Source: Mycolicibacterium chitae (lineage in GTDB: Bacteria > Actinomycetota > Actinomycetes > Mycobacteriales > Mycobacteriaceae). Taken from it: a stretch of 64,000 bases of DNA. Made by a program: the position numbers and the translations under genes. The notes beneath the pieces were generated by a model. It was not told the DNA's origin. It ran no database searches and saw only the letters and a program-made list of their open reading frames with translations. Location of the stretch: NCBI RefSeq assembly GCF_900637205.1, contig NZ_LR134355.1:2976001-3040000 (forward strand), written 5' to 3'. This document shows, in pieces, positions 16,540 through 26,528 of this stretch. Numbering within the stretch: the stretch's first letter is position 1; each line of letters begins with the position of its first letter.

Positions 16540-18453
16540 TCAGTCGAGATGTCCGCTCACTTCCGATTCGGTGACCGAGCTGCCCAGTGCGGCAACCCAT
16601 CCGGTGATGCGCCGGGAGAGGTGCTGATCGGTCAGGCCGATCTCGTCGAACACCTGCCCGCGCGACGCGTGCTCCAGGAATTCCTGGGGCACACCGACAT
16701 CGCGGCACGGCACGTCGATCTCGTTGCCGCGCAGCGCGGCCGACACGGCCGAGCCGACCCCGCCGGCGACCCCGTTGTCCTCGAGGGTCACCACCAGTTT
16801 GTGCTCGCGCGCCAGCCGGCCGAGAACCTCCGGAACGGGCAGCACCCAGCGGGGATCCACGACAGTGACGCCGATGCCCTGGGTGTGTAACCGCTGCGCG
16901 GTGGCCAGCGCCATGGTCGCCATCGGCCCCACCGCGACCAACAGCACATCGGCGGCCAGACCGTCGGCGGGCTCGGCCAGCACGTCGATGCCGTCGAGGC
17001 GCCGTAGCGCCGGCACGTCGACCCCGACATCGCCCTTCGGGAAGCGCAGCGCGGTCGGGCCGTCCTTGACGGCCACCGCCTCGCCCAGTTCCTCCCGCAG
17101 CGTGGCGGCGTCGCGCGGTGCGGCCACCCGCATGCCCGGCACGACGCCCAGGATCGACAGGTCCCACATGCCGTTGTGGCTGGCACCGTCGGGCCCGGTG
17201 ACCCCGGCGCGGTCGAGCACGATGGTCACCGGCAGGTCGTGCAGCGCGACGTCCATCATCACCTGGTCGAAGGCCCGGTTCAGGAAGGTCGAGTAGATGG
17301 CCACCACCGGGTGCATCCCGCCCATGGCCAGCCCCGCCGCCGAGGTCATCGCGTGCTGTTCGGCGATGCCCACGTCGAACAGCCGGTCCGGGTACTGCTG
17401 GCCGAAGGCCGCCAGGCCGGTGGGACCGGGCATGGCCGCGGTGATCGCCACGATGTCGCGGCGCTTGCGGGCCAGCCGGATCAGCTCGTCGGAGAAGGTC
17501 GCGGTCCAGCCGGGCGCGGACTCCGAGGTGGCCAGCCCGGTGATCGGGTCGATGACGCCGCAGGCGTGCATCTGCTCGGCCTCGTCGGCCTCGGCGGGCC
17601 CGAAGCCCATGCCCTTGCGGGTGACGACGTGCACGATCACCGGGGCGTTGAAACCGCGCGCGTGCCGCAGAGCCGCCTCGACGGCGTGTTCGTCGTGGCC
17701 GTCGATGGGGCCCACGTACTTCAGTCCGAGCTCGGAGAACATGGCCTGCGGCTGCAGCGCATCCTTGAGCCCGACCTTGACGCTGTGCATGCACTGGTAG
17801 CAGATTTCGCCGATGATCGGCATGCCGCGCACCGCGGCGCGGCCCTTCTCCAGCAGCTTCTCGTAGCCGGGCTGCAGGCGCAGCGCCGCCAGGTGGTCGG
17901 CCAGGCCGCCGATGGTCGGCGCGTAGCTGCGGCCGTTGTCGTTGACCACGATCACCACCGGCCGCTCGGCGGCGGCGATGTTGTTCAGCGCCTCCCAGCA
18001 CATGCCGCCGGTCAGCGCGCCGTCACCGACGACGGCCACCACGTGCCGGTTGCGATGCCCGCTGAGCTCGAAGGCCTTGGCCAGGCCATCGGCATAGGAC
18101 AACGCGGCCGAGGCGTGGCTGGACTCGACCCAGTCGTGGTCGCTCTCCGCGCGGCTCGGATAGCCCGACAGGCCGTCCTTCTTGCGCAGCGAGTCGAAGT
18201 CGGGGCACCGACCGGTGAGCATCTTGTGGACGTAGGCCTGATGGCCGGTGTCGAAGATGATCGGGTCGTGCGGCGAGTCGAAGACGCGATGCAACGCCAA
18301 CGTCAGCTCGACGACGCCGAGGTTCGGGCCCAGATGTCCACCGGTGGCAGCAACCTTGTGGATCAGGAAATCGCGGATCTCGTGAGCCAAGTCACTCAGT
18401 TGTGACTGCGAAAGGTGCTGCAGATCAGCGGGACCGCGGATCTGTTGAAGCAT
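16540..18453 (-). CDS. dxs: 1-deoxy-D-xylulose-5-phosphate synthase
   Basis: 637 aa, normal length. Thiamine diphosphate site [44 protein letters not shown] and [16 protein letters not shown] are Dxs signatures; the transketolase C-domain is complete. It condenses pyruvate and glyceraldehyde-3-phosphate, the first step of the MEP route to isoprenoids, including decaprenyl phosphate used by AftC. Start ATG 18453 lies 174 nt from the divergent pyruvyl-transferase-like gene. Confidence 0.97.
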   Translation of the reverse strand: MLQQIRGPADLQHLSQSQLSDLAHEIRDFLIHKVAATGGHLGPNLGVVELTLALHRVFDSPHDPIIFDTGHQAYVHKMLTGRCPDFDSLRKKDGLSGYPSRAESDHDWVESSHASAALSYADGLAKAFELSGHRNRHVVAVVGDGALTGGMCWEALNNIAAAERPVVIVVNDNGRSYAPTIGGLADHLAALRLQPGYEKLLEKGRAAVRGMPIIGEICYQCMHSVKVGLKDALQPQAMFSELGLKYVGPIDGHDEHAVEAALRHARGFNAPVIVHVVTRKGMGFGPAEADEAEQMHACGVIDPITGLATSESAPGWTATFSDELIRLARKRRDIVAITAAMPGPTGLAAFGQQYPDRLFDVGIAEQHAMTSAAGLAMGGMHPVVAIYSTFLNRAFDQVMMDVALHDLPVTIVLDRAGVTGPDGASHNGMWDLSILGVVPGMRVAAPRDAATLREELGEAVAVKDGPTALRFPKGDVGVDVPALRRLDGIDVLAEPADGLAADVLLVAVGPMATMALATAQRLHTQGIGVTVVDPRWVLPVPEVLGRLAREHKLVVTLEDNGVAGGVGSAVSAALRGNEIDVPCRDVGVPQEFLEHASRGQVFDEIGLTDQHLSRRITGWVAALGSSVTESEVSGHLD

Positions 18454-18627
18454 CCCGTCAGTCTACGCAGAACACCGGAATTGCTCGCGTCGAGATCCAC
18501 GTCCCCGGCGTGGCCCCTGGGACTAGTGGGTAGCCATCAGTACTCGGAACCGACCGTGCTGAAGTACGCTGACCACCAGCATTCTCACAGCAATGCCACA
18601 GGTAATCACCGGGATGGAGGTCTGACT

Positions 18628-19863
18628 GTGGGTGTGAGCCTCCCCCCGACCGACCCGAAACTGATCTACCTCGTCGCCCCCGCGGGTAACCCCAACTTCG
18701 GCGACGAGTTCATCCTGCGGTCCTGGCTGCGGCATCTGGCCCGGACCCGGCCCGACACCGACGTGGTGGTCGACTGCCACACCCCAGGTCAGGCCGCCGT
18801 GCTGCTCGCCCGCTCGCACCCGCGGGTCACCTTCGTCGACACCGTGTGGCGCATCTGCTTCGAGACCGCCGAACAACCCGCCGATACCGCCGTCGACTTC
18901 GCCGCCGACGTGCTGGACAACCCCGGTCGGCTGCCGCGGATCGTCTCCGGCATCGAACTGCTCGCCCGCGCCGACACCGTGCACCTGGTCGGCGGCGGCT
19001 ACCTCAACACGGTCTGGTCGCATCACCTGTCGCTGCTGGCCACCGCCTCGGCGGCCGTGCAGCGGTACGGTGTGCGCGCAGTGGCCACCGGCCAGGGGCT
19101 GCTGCCCGCCGGCGACGACGGCCGCCGGGCCTGGCTGCGCAAGCTCGGCTCGCACTTCACGCTGTTCGACGTGCGCGACCGGCCCTCGCTCGAGACGCTC
19201 GCCGATACCGCCTGCCAGGTCACGCACACCGGCGACGACGCCTGGCTCGGCGTGGCCGACGAGGGCGTGTACGACGAGACCTCACCCACCGTTGCCCGGG
19301 ACTTCGTTTTCTGCCTGCAGTCGGACCTGATGGACGACTTCGACGGGGGCCGCGGCATCGATGCCCTGACCGAGGCCGTGACACAGGTGGTGCGGGACTG
19401 GCGACTGCGCGGCGAGGACGTCGCCTTCGTCGAGGCGCTGCCCGGAGCCGATCGGCAGGTCTACGACCGGGTGGCCGACCAGTTGCCCGGGGCGCTGTTC
19501 GTGCCGTTCACCGAACTGTGGAACCGCGGGGTGCCCGCCCGGGCCGGTCAGACCTGGGTCAGCACCCGCTTCCACCTGCACCTGCTCGCGGCCGCCGCCG
19601 GTGCCAGCGGGGTCGCGGTCGCCGGGCGCACCGACTACTACCCGATCAAGCACGAGTCGCTGCGGGACGCCGGCTCGCGCTGGCAGCTCAGCACCACCGC
19701 CGTGCTGCCGCAACAACCGCCCACCGACGGCGGATTCACCGAGGCCGCGGTGGCGCAGCTGCGCACGGACAAGCTGGCGTTGGCCGCGGCCCTCTACCCG
19801 CCGGCGCCGACCCGGATCCACCGCGCCACCAAGGCAATTCGCGAACTCAGCCGGCGCCGCTAG
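18628..19863 (+). CDS. polysaccharide pyruvyl transferase family protein
   Basis: 411 aa from GTG 18628, chosen because GGAGG sits 7 nt upstream. The N-terminus LIYLVAPAGNPNFGDEFILRSWLRHL has the NxGD signature of this family, with VHLVGGGYLNTVW (GGG motif), VATGQGLLPAG, GDDAW and STRFHLHLLAAAAG. CsaB/WcaK-type enzymes transfer pyruvate from PEP to wall glycans. The gene may modify a surface polysaccharide or glycolipid; the acceptor is unknown. It overlaps convergent nhaA by 17 nt. Confidence 0.82.
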   Translation: MGVSLPPTDPKLIYLVAPAGNPNFGDEFILRSWLRHLARTRPDTDVVVDCHTPGQAAVLLARSHPRVTFVDTVWRICFETAEQPADTAVDFAADVLDNPGRLPRIVSGIELLARADTVHLVGGGYLNTVWSHHLSLLATASAAVQRYGVRAVATGQGLLPAGDDGRRAWLRKLGSHFTLFDVRDRPSLETLADTACQVTHTGDDAWLGVADEGVYDETSPTVARDFVFCLQSDLMDDFDGGRGIDALTEAVTQVVRDWRLRGEDVAFVEALPGADRQVYDRVADQLPGALFVPFTELWNRGVPARAGQTWVSTRFHLHLLAAAAGASGVAVAGRTDYYPIKHESLRDAGSRWQLSTTAVLPQQPPTDGGFTEAAVAQLRTDKLALAAALYPPAPTRIHRATKAIRELSRRR

Positions 19864-21145
19864 GCGGATCGTCGCGGCGCTGGTACACGTCGGGGATGCC
19901 GTCGCGGTCCGCGTCGAGGGTCTCCGCGGCGTGGATGCGGCGGTAGGCGGCGTTGCGACTCAACAGCACCGTGGCGGCCAGCAGCGCCGAGAGCAGGCTC
20001 CCGCACAGCACGCCGAGCTTGGCCTGATCCCCCAGCGGGGTGCCGTAGCCGAAGGCCAGCTCGCCGATCAGCAGCGAGACGGTGAACCCGATCCCGGCCA
20101 GCATCGACACCCCCAGCACGTCGCGCCAGGCCAACTCGTCGTCGAGGCTGGCGCGGGTGAACCTCGCCAGCAGATAGGTGGTGCCCAGCACACCGATCGG
20201 TTTACCCAGCACCAGCCCGGCCAGCACCCCCAGCAGCACCGGCTGCTGCAGCGCGTCGCCGATCCCGACGTCGCGGATCGACACCCCCGCGGCGAAGAAC
20301 GCGAACACCGGGATGGCGAACCCCGCCGACACCGGACGGGCCAGATGCTCGAGCCGCTCGGTGGCCGCGTGTTTACCCAGCACCGGCACCGTGAACCCCA
20401 GCACCACCCCGGCGATGGTGGCGTGGATCCCGCTGGCGTGCACCAGCGCCCAGGTCGCCGCCCCCAGCGGCAACAGCACCCACAGCTGTCCGACGCCGCG
20501 GCGCACCGCCAGGGCGTACAACCCCAACGGGACGAGCGCCGCGGCCAGCGGGGCCAGTTCGAGGTGTTCGGTGTAGAACACCGCGATCACCGAGATGGCC
20601 AGCAGGTCGTCGACGACGGCCAGGGTCAGCAGGAACGTCCGCAGCGCGATGGGCAGGTGGCTGCCCAGCACCGCGAGCACGGCGACGGCGAACGCGATGT
20701 CGGTGGCGGTGGGCACGGCCCAGCCCCGCAGGGTCTCCCCGGAGCCCGCCGCGAGCTGGACGCCGCAGAAGATCAGCGCCGGGACCGCCATGCCGCCCAC
20801 CGCGGCAACGACGGGCAGCACCGCGCGCGCCGGGTTGCGCAGGTCGCCGGCGACGAACTCGCGCTTGAGTTCCAGGCCCACGACGAAGAAGAACACCGCG
20901 AGCAACCCGTCGGCGGCCCAGCTCGCCAGGCTGAGGTCCAGGTGCAGCGACGCCGGGCCCACCGTCACCGCCGAGAGCCGCTCGTAGGCCCCCGACCACG
21001 GCGAGTTCGCCCAGATCAGGGCCGCCGCAGCCGCGGCGAACAAGATGATCCCCCCGACCGTCTCGCGACGCAGCACGTCGGCGACGCGGGCGGCCTCGCG
21101 CCAGGAACCGCGCGCCAGCAGCCGGACGGTGGATGGCTCGGACAT
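19847..21145 (-). CDS. nhaA: Na+/H+ antiporter NhaA
   Basis: 432 aa from ATG 21145, preceded by AAGGGG. Family signatures: the ETVGGIILFAAAAAALIWANS start, LAVFFFVVGLELKREF, WAVPTATDIAFAVAVLAVLG (half-broken helix TM4) and TLAVVDDLLAISVIAVFYT with the paired Asp ion-binding residues, then GIGFTVSLLIGELAF. About 11-12 TM helices. It exports Na+ in exchange for protons, for salt and alkaline pH tolerance. It is not part of the conserved M. tuberculosis order I know at this spot. Confidence 0.95.
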   Translation of the reverse strand: MSEPSTVRLLARGSWREAARVADVLRRETVGGIILFAAAAAALIWANSPWSGAYERLSAVTVGPASLHLDLSLASWAADGLLAVFFFVVGLELKREFVAGDLRNPARAVLPVVAAVGGMAVPALIFCGVQLAAGSGETLRGWAVPTATDIAFAVAVLAVLGSHLPIALRTFLLTLAVVDDLLAISVIAVFYTEHLELAPLAAALVPLGLYALAVRRGVGQLWVLLPLGAATWALVHASGIHATIAGVVLGFTVPVLGKHAATERLEHLARPVSAGFAIPVFAFFAAGVSIRDVGIGDALQQPVLLGVLAGLVLGKPIGVLGTTYLLARFTRASLDDELAWRDVLGVSMLAGIGFTVSLLIGELAFGYGTPLGDQAKLGVLCGSLLSALLAATVLLSRNAAYRRIHAAETLDADRDGIPDVYQRRDDPPSGAG

Positions 21146-21241
21146 CAAAACCCCTTGCTGATCGACGGCACCGTGCATCAACGCCGACCAGACTTCCCGG
21201 CACACCGCGAGACAGCCTAATGGGACCGGGCCGCCCCCGCC

Positions 21242-22423
21242 TCAGCGCGTCAGTAGCGCGAAGCACTCCACGTGGTGGGTGAGCGGGAACGCGTCGAAGA
21301 CCCGCAGCTGCTCCACGGTGAAGCCGCGCTCCCGGTACAGTCCGATGTCCCGCGCAAAAGAGGCTGCCTCACAACCGATGTGGAGGATCCGCGGCACCCC
21401 GGTGGCGGCGAGCAGATCGATGACCTCCCGGCCGGCCCCGGTGCGCGGCGGATCGAGGACGGCGACCTCGGCGGCATCACCGGCCGCCGCTCCCCCGTCG
21501 GACAGCGCGCGGCGCACCGAGTCGGTGACCAACCGGATCTGCGGCAGGTCGGCCAGCGCGGCGCGCCCGGCCCGGCCGCCGGCCCGGGAGGTGTCGATGC
21601 TGAGCACCCGGCCCTCGGCGCCGACAGCGTCGGCCAGCACCGCGGCGAACAATCCGGCCCCGCCGTACAGATCCCAGGCCGTCGCCCCCGGCTGCAGTTG
21701 CGCCCACTGCGCGATCAGCGCGCTGTAGGCCGCCGGTGCGTCGCGATGGGCCTGCCAGAACGCCGTCACCGGCAGCCGCCAGCTCCGATCGCCGACCCGC
21801 TGCACGGTCTCGTACTCGCCCTCGACCACCCGGGTCTTGCGGCGCGGCCCGCCGCAGACCACGTGTCGGGCGCCGTCGTCGTCGCGGACCACGTGCACCT
21901 GATCGCCGGCGCGGAACCGGTCCTCGGGCAGGTCGTCGAGCAGCCCGTCGACCAACTGCGCGCAGCGCAGGTCGGTGACCAACTCGGCGCTGTGATAGCG
22001 GTGGATGCCCGCGCGGCCGTCCGGCCCCACCGTCAGGCGGACCCGGCTGCGCCACCCCGTCGGCGCGCCGTCGCCCACCGGTTCGGCCACCCCCTGCCAG
22101 TCGTGGCCGCCGAGGCGCTGCAGCTGATTGGCCACCACCTCGCCCTTGATCCGGCGCAGCGCCTCGGGCGCCACGAACGCCTGATCGCAGCAGCCGGCGC
22201 CGTCGTGACCGGCGATGGGGCACAGCGAGGCGACGCGGTCGTCGGCGGCCTCGAGCACCTCGACGGCGTCGGCGTGCCAATAGGATCCGCGCTGGTCGTT
22301 GACCCGCGCGCGGACCGTCTCCCCGGGCAGCGCGTACCGCACGAAGACCACCCGCCCGTCGTGGCGGGCCACGACGCTGCCGCCGTTGGCCGGTGCGGTG
22401 GCCGTCAGAATCAGTTCGGTCAC
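21242..22423 (-). CDS. TrmA/RlmD-type SAM-dependent RNA (uracil-5) methyltransferase, Rv2689c type
   Basis: 393 aa from GTG 22423, whose start overlaps the permease stop by 4 nt (GTGA). A TRAM-like N-domain (GGSVVARHDGRVVFVRYALPGETVRARV) is followed by the cluster-type cysteine region, the SAM motif WDLYGGAGLFAAVLAD, and VLDPPRTGAGREVID. The nucleophile usually sits in a late SC.P motif; here IGCEAASFARD occupies that zone. Expected to methylate a uridine in tRNA or rRNA; the exact site is unknown. Confidence 0.88.
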   Translation of the reverse strand: MTELILTATAPANGGSVVARHDGRVVFVRYALPGETVRARVNDQRGSYWHADAVEVLEAADDRVASLCPIAGHDGAGCCDQAFVAPEALRRIKGEVVANQLQRLGGHDWQGVAEPVGDGAPTGWRSRVRLTVGPDGRAGIHRYHSAELVTDLRCAQLVDGLLDDLPEDRFRAGDQVHVVRDDDGARHVVCGGPRRKTRVVEGEYETVQRVGDRSWRLPVTAFWQAHRDAPAAYSALIAQWAQLQPGATAWDLYGGAGLFAAVLADAVGAEGRVLSIDTSRAGGRAGRAALADLPQIRLVTDSVRRALSDGGAAAGDAAEVAVLDPPRTGAGREVIDLLAATGVPRILHIGCEAASFARDIGLYRERGFTVEQLRVFDAFPLTHHVECFALLTR

Positions 22424-24414
22424 TTGATGATGCCCCGCCGGGTGTCGCCGGGCGCCGAACCCGGGCGCGAGATGTTCACCCGATCCGAGGAGTTGAGCTG
22501 CCAGGGCACCGAGGTCACCATCACGTTGGGCATGAACAACAGTCTGCCCTTGAGCCGCAGCGCACTCTGGTTGTGGAGCACCCCCTCCCACCAATGGCCC
22601 ACCACGTACTCCGGGATGAACACGGTGACCACCGTGCGCGGGGACTCGTTGGTGATGCGCTTGACGTAGTCCAGCACCGGCCGGGTGACCTCGCGGTACG
22701 GCGAGGCGATCACCTTCAGTGGCACCGTCACCTCGCTGTCCTGCCACTTGTGCACCAGCTCGCGGGTCTCGGCGTCGTCGACGCTGACGGTGATGGCCTC
22801 GAGCAGGTCCGGCCGGGTGGCGCGGGCATACGCCAGGGCCCGCAGGGTCGGCAGGTGCAGCTTGGACACCAGCACCACCGCGTGGTTGCGGCTCGGCAGG
22901 GTGACCTCGCTGGCCTCGGCCTCATCGCGGGCCAGTTCCTGGGCCACCGCCGCGTAGTGCCGGTGGATGGCCCGCATCAGGATGAACAGCGCGCCCATCG
23001 CGGCGACCGCGATCCAGGCGCCGGCCAGGAACTTGGTGATGACCACCACGAGCAGCACGGTGCCGGTGCAGACCGCACCGACGGTGTTGACCACCCGCGA
23101 CCGGACCATCCTGGACCGCTCGTCGGGATCGGTCTCCGACTTCAGGTGATGGGTCCAGTGCCGCACCATCCCGATCTGCGACAGCGTGAACGACACGAAC
23201 ACCCCGACGATGTAGAGCTGGATGAGCGCGGTGACCTCGGCCTGGAAGGCCACCACGATGGCCACGGCCGCCACCGCCAGGAACAGGATGCCGTTGGAGA
23301 ACGCCAATCGGTCACCGCGGGTGTGCAATTGGCGCGGCAGATAGCTGTCCTGGGCCAGGATCGATCCCAGCACCGGAAAACCGTTGAACGCGGTGTTGGC
23401 GGCCAGCACCAGGATCAGCGCGGTGACCACGGTGATGAGCACGAACCCGATGTGGAAGCCGCCGAACACGGCGTGGGCGAGCTGGGCGACCAGCGTCTTC
23501 TGGTGGTAGTCGGCCGGGGCGCCGACCAGTTGGGTGGCCGGGTCCTCGGCGATCTGGACGCCGATCTTGTTGGCCAGCAAGATGATGCCCATCAGCAGCG
23601 CTATCGACAGGCCGCCGAGCATCAGCAGCGTCGTCGCGGCGTTCTTGGCCTTCGGCTTGCGGAAGGCCGGCACCCCGTTGCTGATGGCCTCCACCCCGGT
23701 CAGCGCGGCGCAACCGGACGAGAACGACCGGGCGACCAGGAACACCAACGCGAAGCCCAGGATCTCGCCGTGCTCGGAATGCAGTTCGAACCCGGCGGAT
23801 TCGGCCTGGACCTCGTCGCCCAGGACGTAGATGCGGAACAGACCGTAGCCGAGCATGACGAAGATCCCGACGATGAACGCGTAGGTGGGGATGGCGAAGG
23901 CGAGCCCGGATTCGCGGATGCCGCGCAGGTTCATCGACATCAGCAACACGATGGCCAGCACCGCGAACAACACCTTGTGCTGGGCCACCAGCGGCACCGC
24001 CGAGCCGATGTTGGACATGGCTGCCGACATCGAGACCGCAACGGTCAGAACGTAATCCACCATCAGCGCGCTGGCCACCGTGACCCCGGCGGTGGGCCCC
24101 AGGTTGGTGGTCACCACCTCGTAGTCGCCGCCGCCGGAGGGATAGGCGTGCACGTTCTGCCGGTAGCTCGCGACCACCACCAGCATGACGAAGGCCACCG
24201 CCAACCCGATCCACGGCGTCATCGCATAGGCGCTGAGTCCCGCGACCGACAGCACCAGGAAGATCTCCTCCGGCGCATAGGCCACCGACGACATCGCGTC
24301 GGAGGCGAACACCGGCAGCGCGATCCGTTTGGGCAGCAGCGTGTGGCCGAGCCGGTCACTGCGGAACGGCCGACCCAACAGCAACCGCCGGGTGGCGGTC
24401 GAAAGCTTGGACAC
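22420..24414 (-). CDS. APC-superfamily permease, KimA-like (probable K+ transporter), Rv2690c type
   Basis: 664 aa from GTG 24414; the frame extends upstream but would run into the divergent ceoB. Twelve or so TM helices start with FASDAMSSVAYAPEEIFLVLSVAG and YPSGGGDYEVVTTNLGP. The soluble C-terminal domain (about residues 470-664; HAVVLVSKLHLPTLRALAYARA, SVDDAETRELVHKW) resembles a universal-stress fold, as in KimA. KimA proteins import K+ with H+. Being back to back with the ceoBC potassium regulators supports K+ over amino acids, though older annotations say amino acid permease. Confidence 0.88.
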   Translation of the reverse strand: MSKLSTATRRLLLGRPFRSDRLGHTLLPKRIALPVFASDAMSSVAYAPEEIFLVLSVAGLSAYAMTPWIGLAVAFVMLVVVASYRQNVHAYPSGGGDYEVVTTNLGPTAGVTVASALMVDYVLTVAVSMSAAMSNIGSAVPLVAQHKVLFAVLAIVLLMSMNLRGIRESGLAFAIPTYAFIVGIFVMLGYGLFRIYVLGDEVQAESAGFELHSEHGEILGFALVFLVARSFSSGCAALTGVEAISNGVPAFRKPKAKNAATTLLMLGGLSIALLMGIILLANKIGVQIAEDPATQLVGAPADYHQKTLVAQLAHAVFGGFHIGFVLITVVTALILVLAANTAFNGFPVLGSILAQDSYLPRQLHTRGDRLAFSNGILFLAVAAVAIVVAFQAEVTALIQLYIVGVFVSFTLSQIGMVRHWTHHLKSETDPDERSRMVRSRVVNTVGAVCTGTVLLVVVITKFLAGAWIAVAAMGALFILMRAIHRHYAAVAQELARDEAEASEVTLPSRNHAVVLVSKLHLPTLRALAYARATRPDLLEAITVSVDDAETRELVHKWQDSEVTVPLKVIASPYREVTRPVLDYVKRITNESPRTVVTVFIPEYVVGHWWEGVLHNQSALRLKGRLLFMPNVMVTSVPWQLNSSDRVNISRPGSAPGDTRRGIIK

Positions 24415-24509
24415 GAGGTCCAAGAGTATGCCCAACCGCCGCCGGCGGTAGCGTTCCGGCGTAGCGTCAGATCGCGAGCCGCCGAGCCGAGCCGAAAGGG
24501 TGTCGCACA

Positions 24510-25193
24510 GTGCGCGTAGTGGTGATGGGATGCGGCCGGGTCGGTGCGTCACTGGCCGATGCGCTGGCCCGCATCGGGCACGACGTGGCCGTGATCGACC
24601 GGGACAGCGCCGCGTTCCAGCGGCTGTCCCCGGACTTCCCCGGCGAACGGGTGCTGGGGATGGGATTCGACCGGGACGTGTTGCTGCGGGCCGGGATCGA
24701 GGGTGCGGGTGCCTTCGCCGCGGTGTCCTCGGGCGACAACTCCAACATCATCTCCGCGCGGGTGGCACGGGAGACCTTCGGCGTCGAACGCGTGGTGGCC
24801 CGCATCTACGACGCCAAGCGCGCCGCCGTCTACGAACGCCTCGGCATCCCGACCGTGGCCACCGTGCCCTGGACCACCGACCGCCTGCTCAACGCGCTGA
24901 CCCGCGACGCCGAGACGACACGCTGGCGCGACCCGACCGGTTCGGTCGCCGTCGCCGAGGTCAGCCTCCACGAGGATTGGGTGGGCCGGCCGGTCACCGA
25001 CCTGGAGAGCGCCACGGGCGCCCGGGTGGCGTTCCTGATCCGCTTCGGTGAGGGCGTGCTGCCCGACACCAAGACCGTGCTGCAGGCCAGCGATCAGGTG
25101 TACATCGCGGCGATCGCCGACGGCGCCGCCGACGCGTTGGCGGTGGCCGCGCTGCCCCCGTCCGCGGACTTCGAGGCCGGGGAGGATCGATGA
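24510..25193 (+). CDS. ceoB: CeoB, TrkA-family RCK potassium-uptake regulatory protein
   Basis: 227 aa from GTG 24510, with AAAGGG upstream. Rossmann RCK_N domain: GCGRVGASLADALARIGHDVAVIDRD and SSGDNSNIISARVAR; the C-terminal RCK_C half includes LIRFGEGVLPDTKTVLQASDQVYIAA. It binds NAD(H) or an adenine nucleotide and gates a K+ transporter at the inner face of the membrane. Overlaps ceoC by 4 nt (ATGA). Ortholog of Rv2691. Confidence 0.93.
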   Translation: MRVVVMGCGRVGASLADALARIGHDVAVIDRDSAAFQRLSPDFPGERVLGMGFDRDVLLRAGIEGAGAFAAVSSGDNSNIISARVARETFGVERVVARIYDAKRAAVYERLGIPTVATVPWTTDRLLNALTRDAETTRWRDPTGSVAVAEVSLHEDWVGRPVTDLESATGARVAFLIRFGEGVLPDTKTVLQASDQVYIAAIADGAADALAVAALPPSADFEAGEDR

Positions 25194-25855
25194 AGGTCGC
25201 GATCGCCGGCGCCGGGGCGGTGGGCCGCTCCATCGCCCGGGAACTGCTGGAGAACTCCCACGAGGTCACCCTCATCGAGCGCAACGCCGAGCACATCGAC
25301 GTCGACGCCATCCCGGCCGCGCACTGGCGCCTCGGCGACGCCTGCGAGCTGTCGCTGCTGGAGTCGGTGCACGCCGAGCAGTTCGACGTGATGATCGCCG
25401 CGACGGGCGACGACAAGGCCAACGTGGTGCTCTCGCTGCTGGCCAAGACCGAGTTCGCGGTGCCGCGGGTGGTGGCCCGCGTCAACGATCCGCGCAACGA
25501 GTGGCTGTTCGACGAGTCCTGGGGCGTCGACGTCGCGGTGTCCACCCCGCGGATGCTGGCCTCCCTGGTCGAGGAGGCGGTGGCCGTCGGCGACCTGGTG
25601 CACATCATGCAGTTCCACAAGGGCGGGACCAATCTGGTGGAGATCACCCTGCCCGACGACACGCCGTGGGGCGGCAAACCCGTGCGCAAGCTCGAGTTGC
25701 CGCGCGACGCCGCGCTGGTGACCATCCTGCGCGGGCACCGGGTGATCGTGCCGGCCGACGACGAACCGCTCGAGGGCGGCGACGAGTTGCTGCTGGTGGC
25801 GACCACCGAGGTCGAGGACGAACTGCGCGCGCTGCTGCGACCGCCGTCGCCGTAA
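25190..25855 (+). CDS. ceoC: CeoC, TrkA-family RCK potassium-uptake regulatory protein
   Basis: 221 aa, paralog of CeoB. The Rossmann motif is GAGAVGRSIARELLENSHEVTLIERN; IAATGDDKANVVLSLLAK and FAVPRVVARVNDP follow, then an RCK_C domain (WGGKPVRKLELPRDAALVTILRG). It should form a heteromeric ring with CeoB. No TrkG/TrkH pore gene is nearby; the adjacent divergent permease is the obvious partner. Ortholog of Rv2692. Confidence 0.93.
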   Translation: MKVAIAGAGAVGRSIARELLENSHEVTLIERNAEHIDVDAIPAAHWRLGDACELSLLESVHAEQFDVMIAATGDDKANVVLSLLAKTEFAVPRVVARVNDPRNEWLFDESWGVDVAVSTPRMLASLVEEAVAVGDLVHIMQFHKGGTNLVEITLPDDTPWGGKPVRKLELPRDAALVTILRGHRVIVPADDEPLEGGDELLLVATTEVEDELRALLRPPSP

Positions 25856-25858
25856 CCC

Positions 25859-26512
25859 CTACTCGGCGGCGTCGGCCTCGGCCTTGGCCGGTTCGCGGTC
25901 GGCGTTGCGCACCGCGGTCTGCGCCACCTTGATCGCCAGGTAGGTGCCCAGCGCGGCCACCGCGGTCAGCGGCCAACCCATCGCGATCCGGGCCACGCCC
26001 AGCCAACCGGTCTGATCGGCGTCGTAGAGATGGTTCTGCACCACGAACCGGGAGGCGAACAGCGCCGCCCACACCAGCGTGATCAGGTCGAAGGCCCGCG
26101 TCGCGCGGGGCACGGCGCGCCATTGCTGGCCGTGCCCGTTGGTCCAACCCCAGATGTAGCCGACGATGGGCCGGCGGATCAGGACCGAGGCGCCGAACAC
26201 CACCGCCCAGAACAGCGACGTCCAGATGCCGAGCAGGAAGTAGCCCTTGGATTCGCCCATCAGGTAGGCGATCAGCGCGCAGATGCCGACGCCGAAGAAC
26301 CCGGAGATGGCCGGTTGCGCGGTCTCGCGGCGCGCCAGGCGGAAGATCAGGATCGCCGTCGCGACGGCCAGCGCCGCGACGATCGCCGGGATCAGGCCGA
26401 ACAGCGAGGAGATCGGGACGAAGACCAGGACGGGCAGCGAGGAGTAGATCAGCCCACTCACGCCGCCCATCTGGTCGAGCAGGCCCTGGGCGCCGGTGCG
26501 TTTGTCTGTCAA
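25859..26512 (-). CDS. DUF3159 membrane protein, Rv2693c type
   Basis: 217 aa from TTG 26512. The conserved opening is LLDQMGGVSGLIYSSLPVLVFVP. Five or six TM helices, a short RRPIVGYIWGWTNGH loop and a basic/acidic C-terminus. Function unknown; the family is restricted to actinobacteria and normally lies next to the OB-fold gene, as here (16-nt gap). No good ribosome site precedes the TTG, so translation may depend on the upstream gene. Confidence 0.85.
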   Translation of the reverse strand: MTDKRTGAQGLLDQMGGVSGLIYSSLPVLVFVPISSLFGLIPAIVAALAVATAILIFRLARRETAQPAISGFFGVGICALIAYLMGESKGYFLLGIWTSLFWAVVFGASVLIRRPIVGYIWGWTNGHGQQWRAVPRATRAFDLITLVWAALFASRFVVQNHLYDADQTGWLGVARIAMGWPLTAVAALGTYLAIKVAQTAVRNADREPAKAEADAAE

Positions 26513-26528
26513 AGTTTCAGGAGTCCGG

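Noticed and set aside
22393-24519. 708-codon plus-strand frame opposite the KimA-like permease
   Set aside because: Composition (His, Gln, Arg, Gly) is typical of reversed membrane-protein sequence; no domain.
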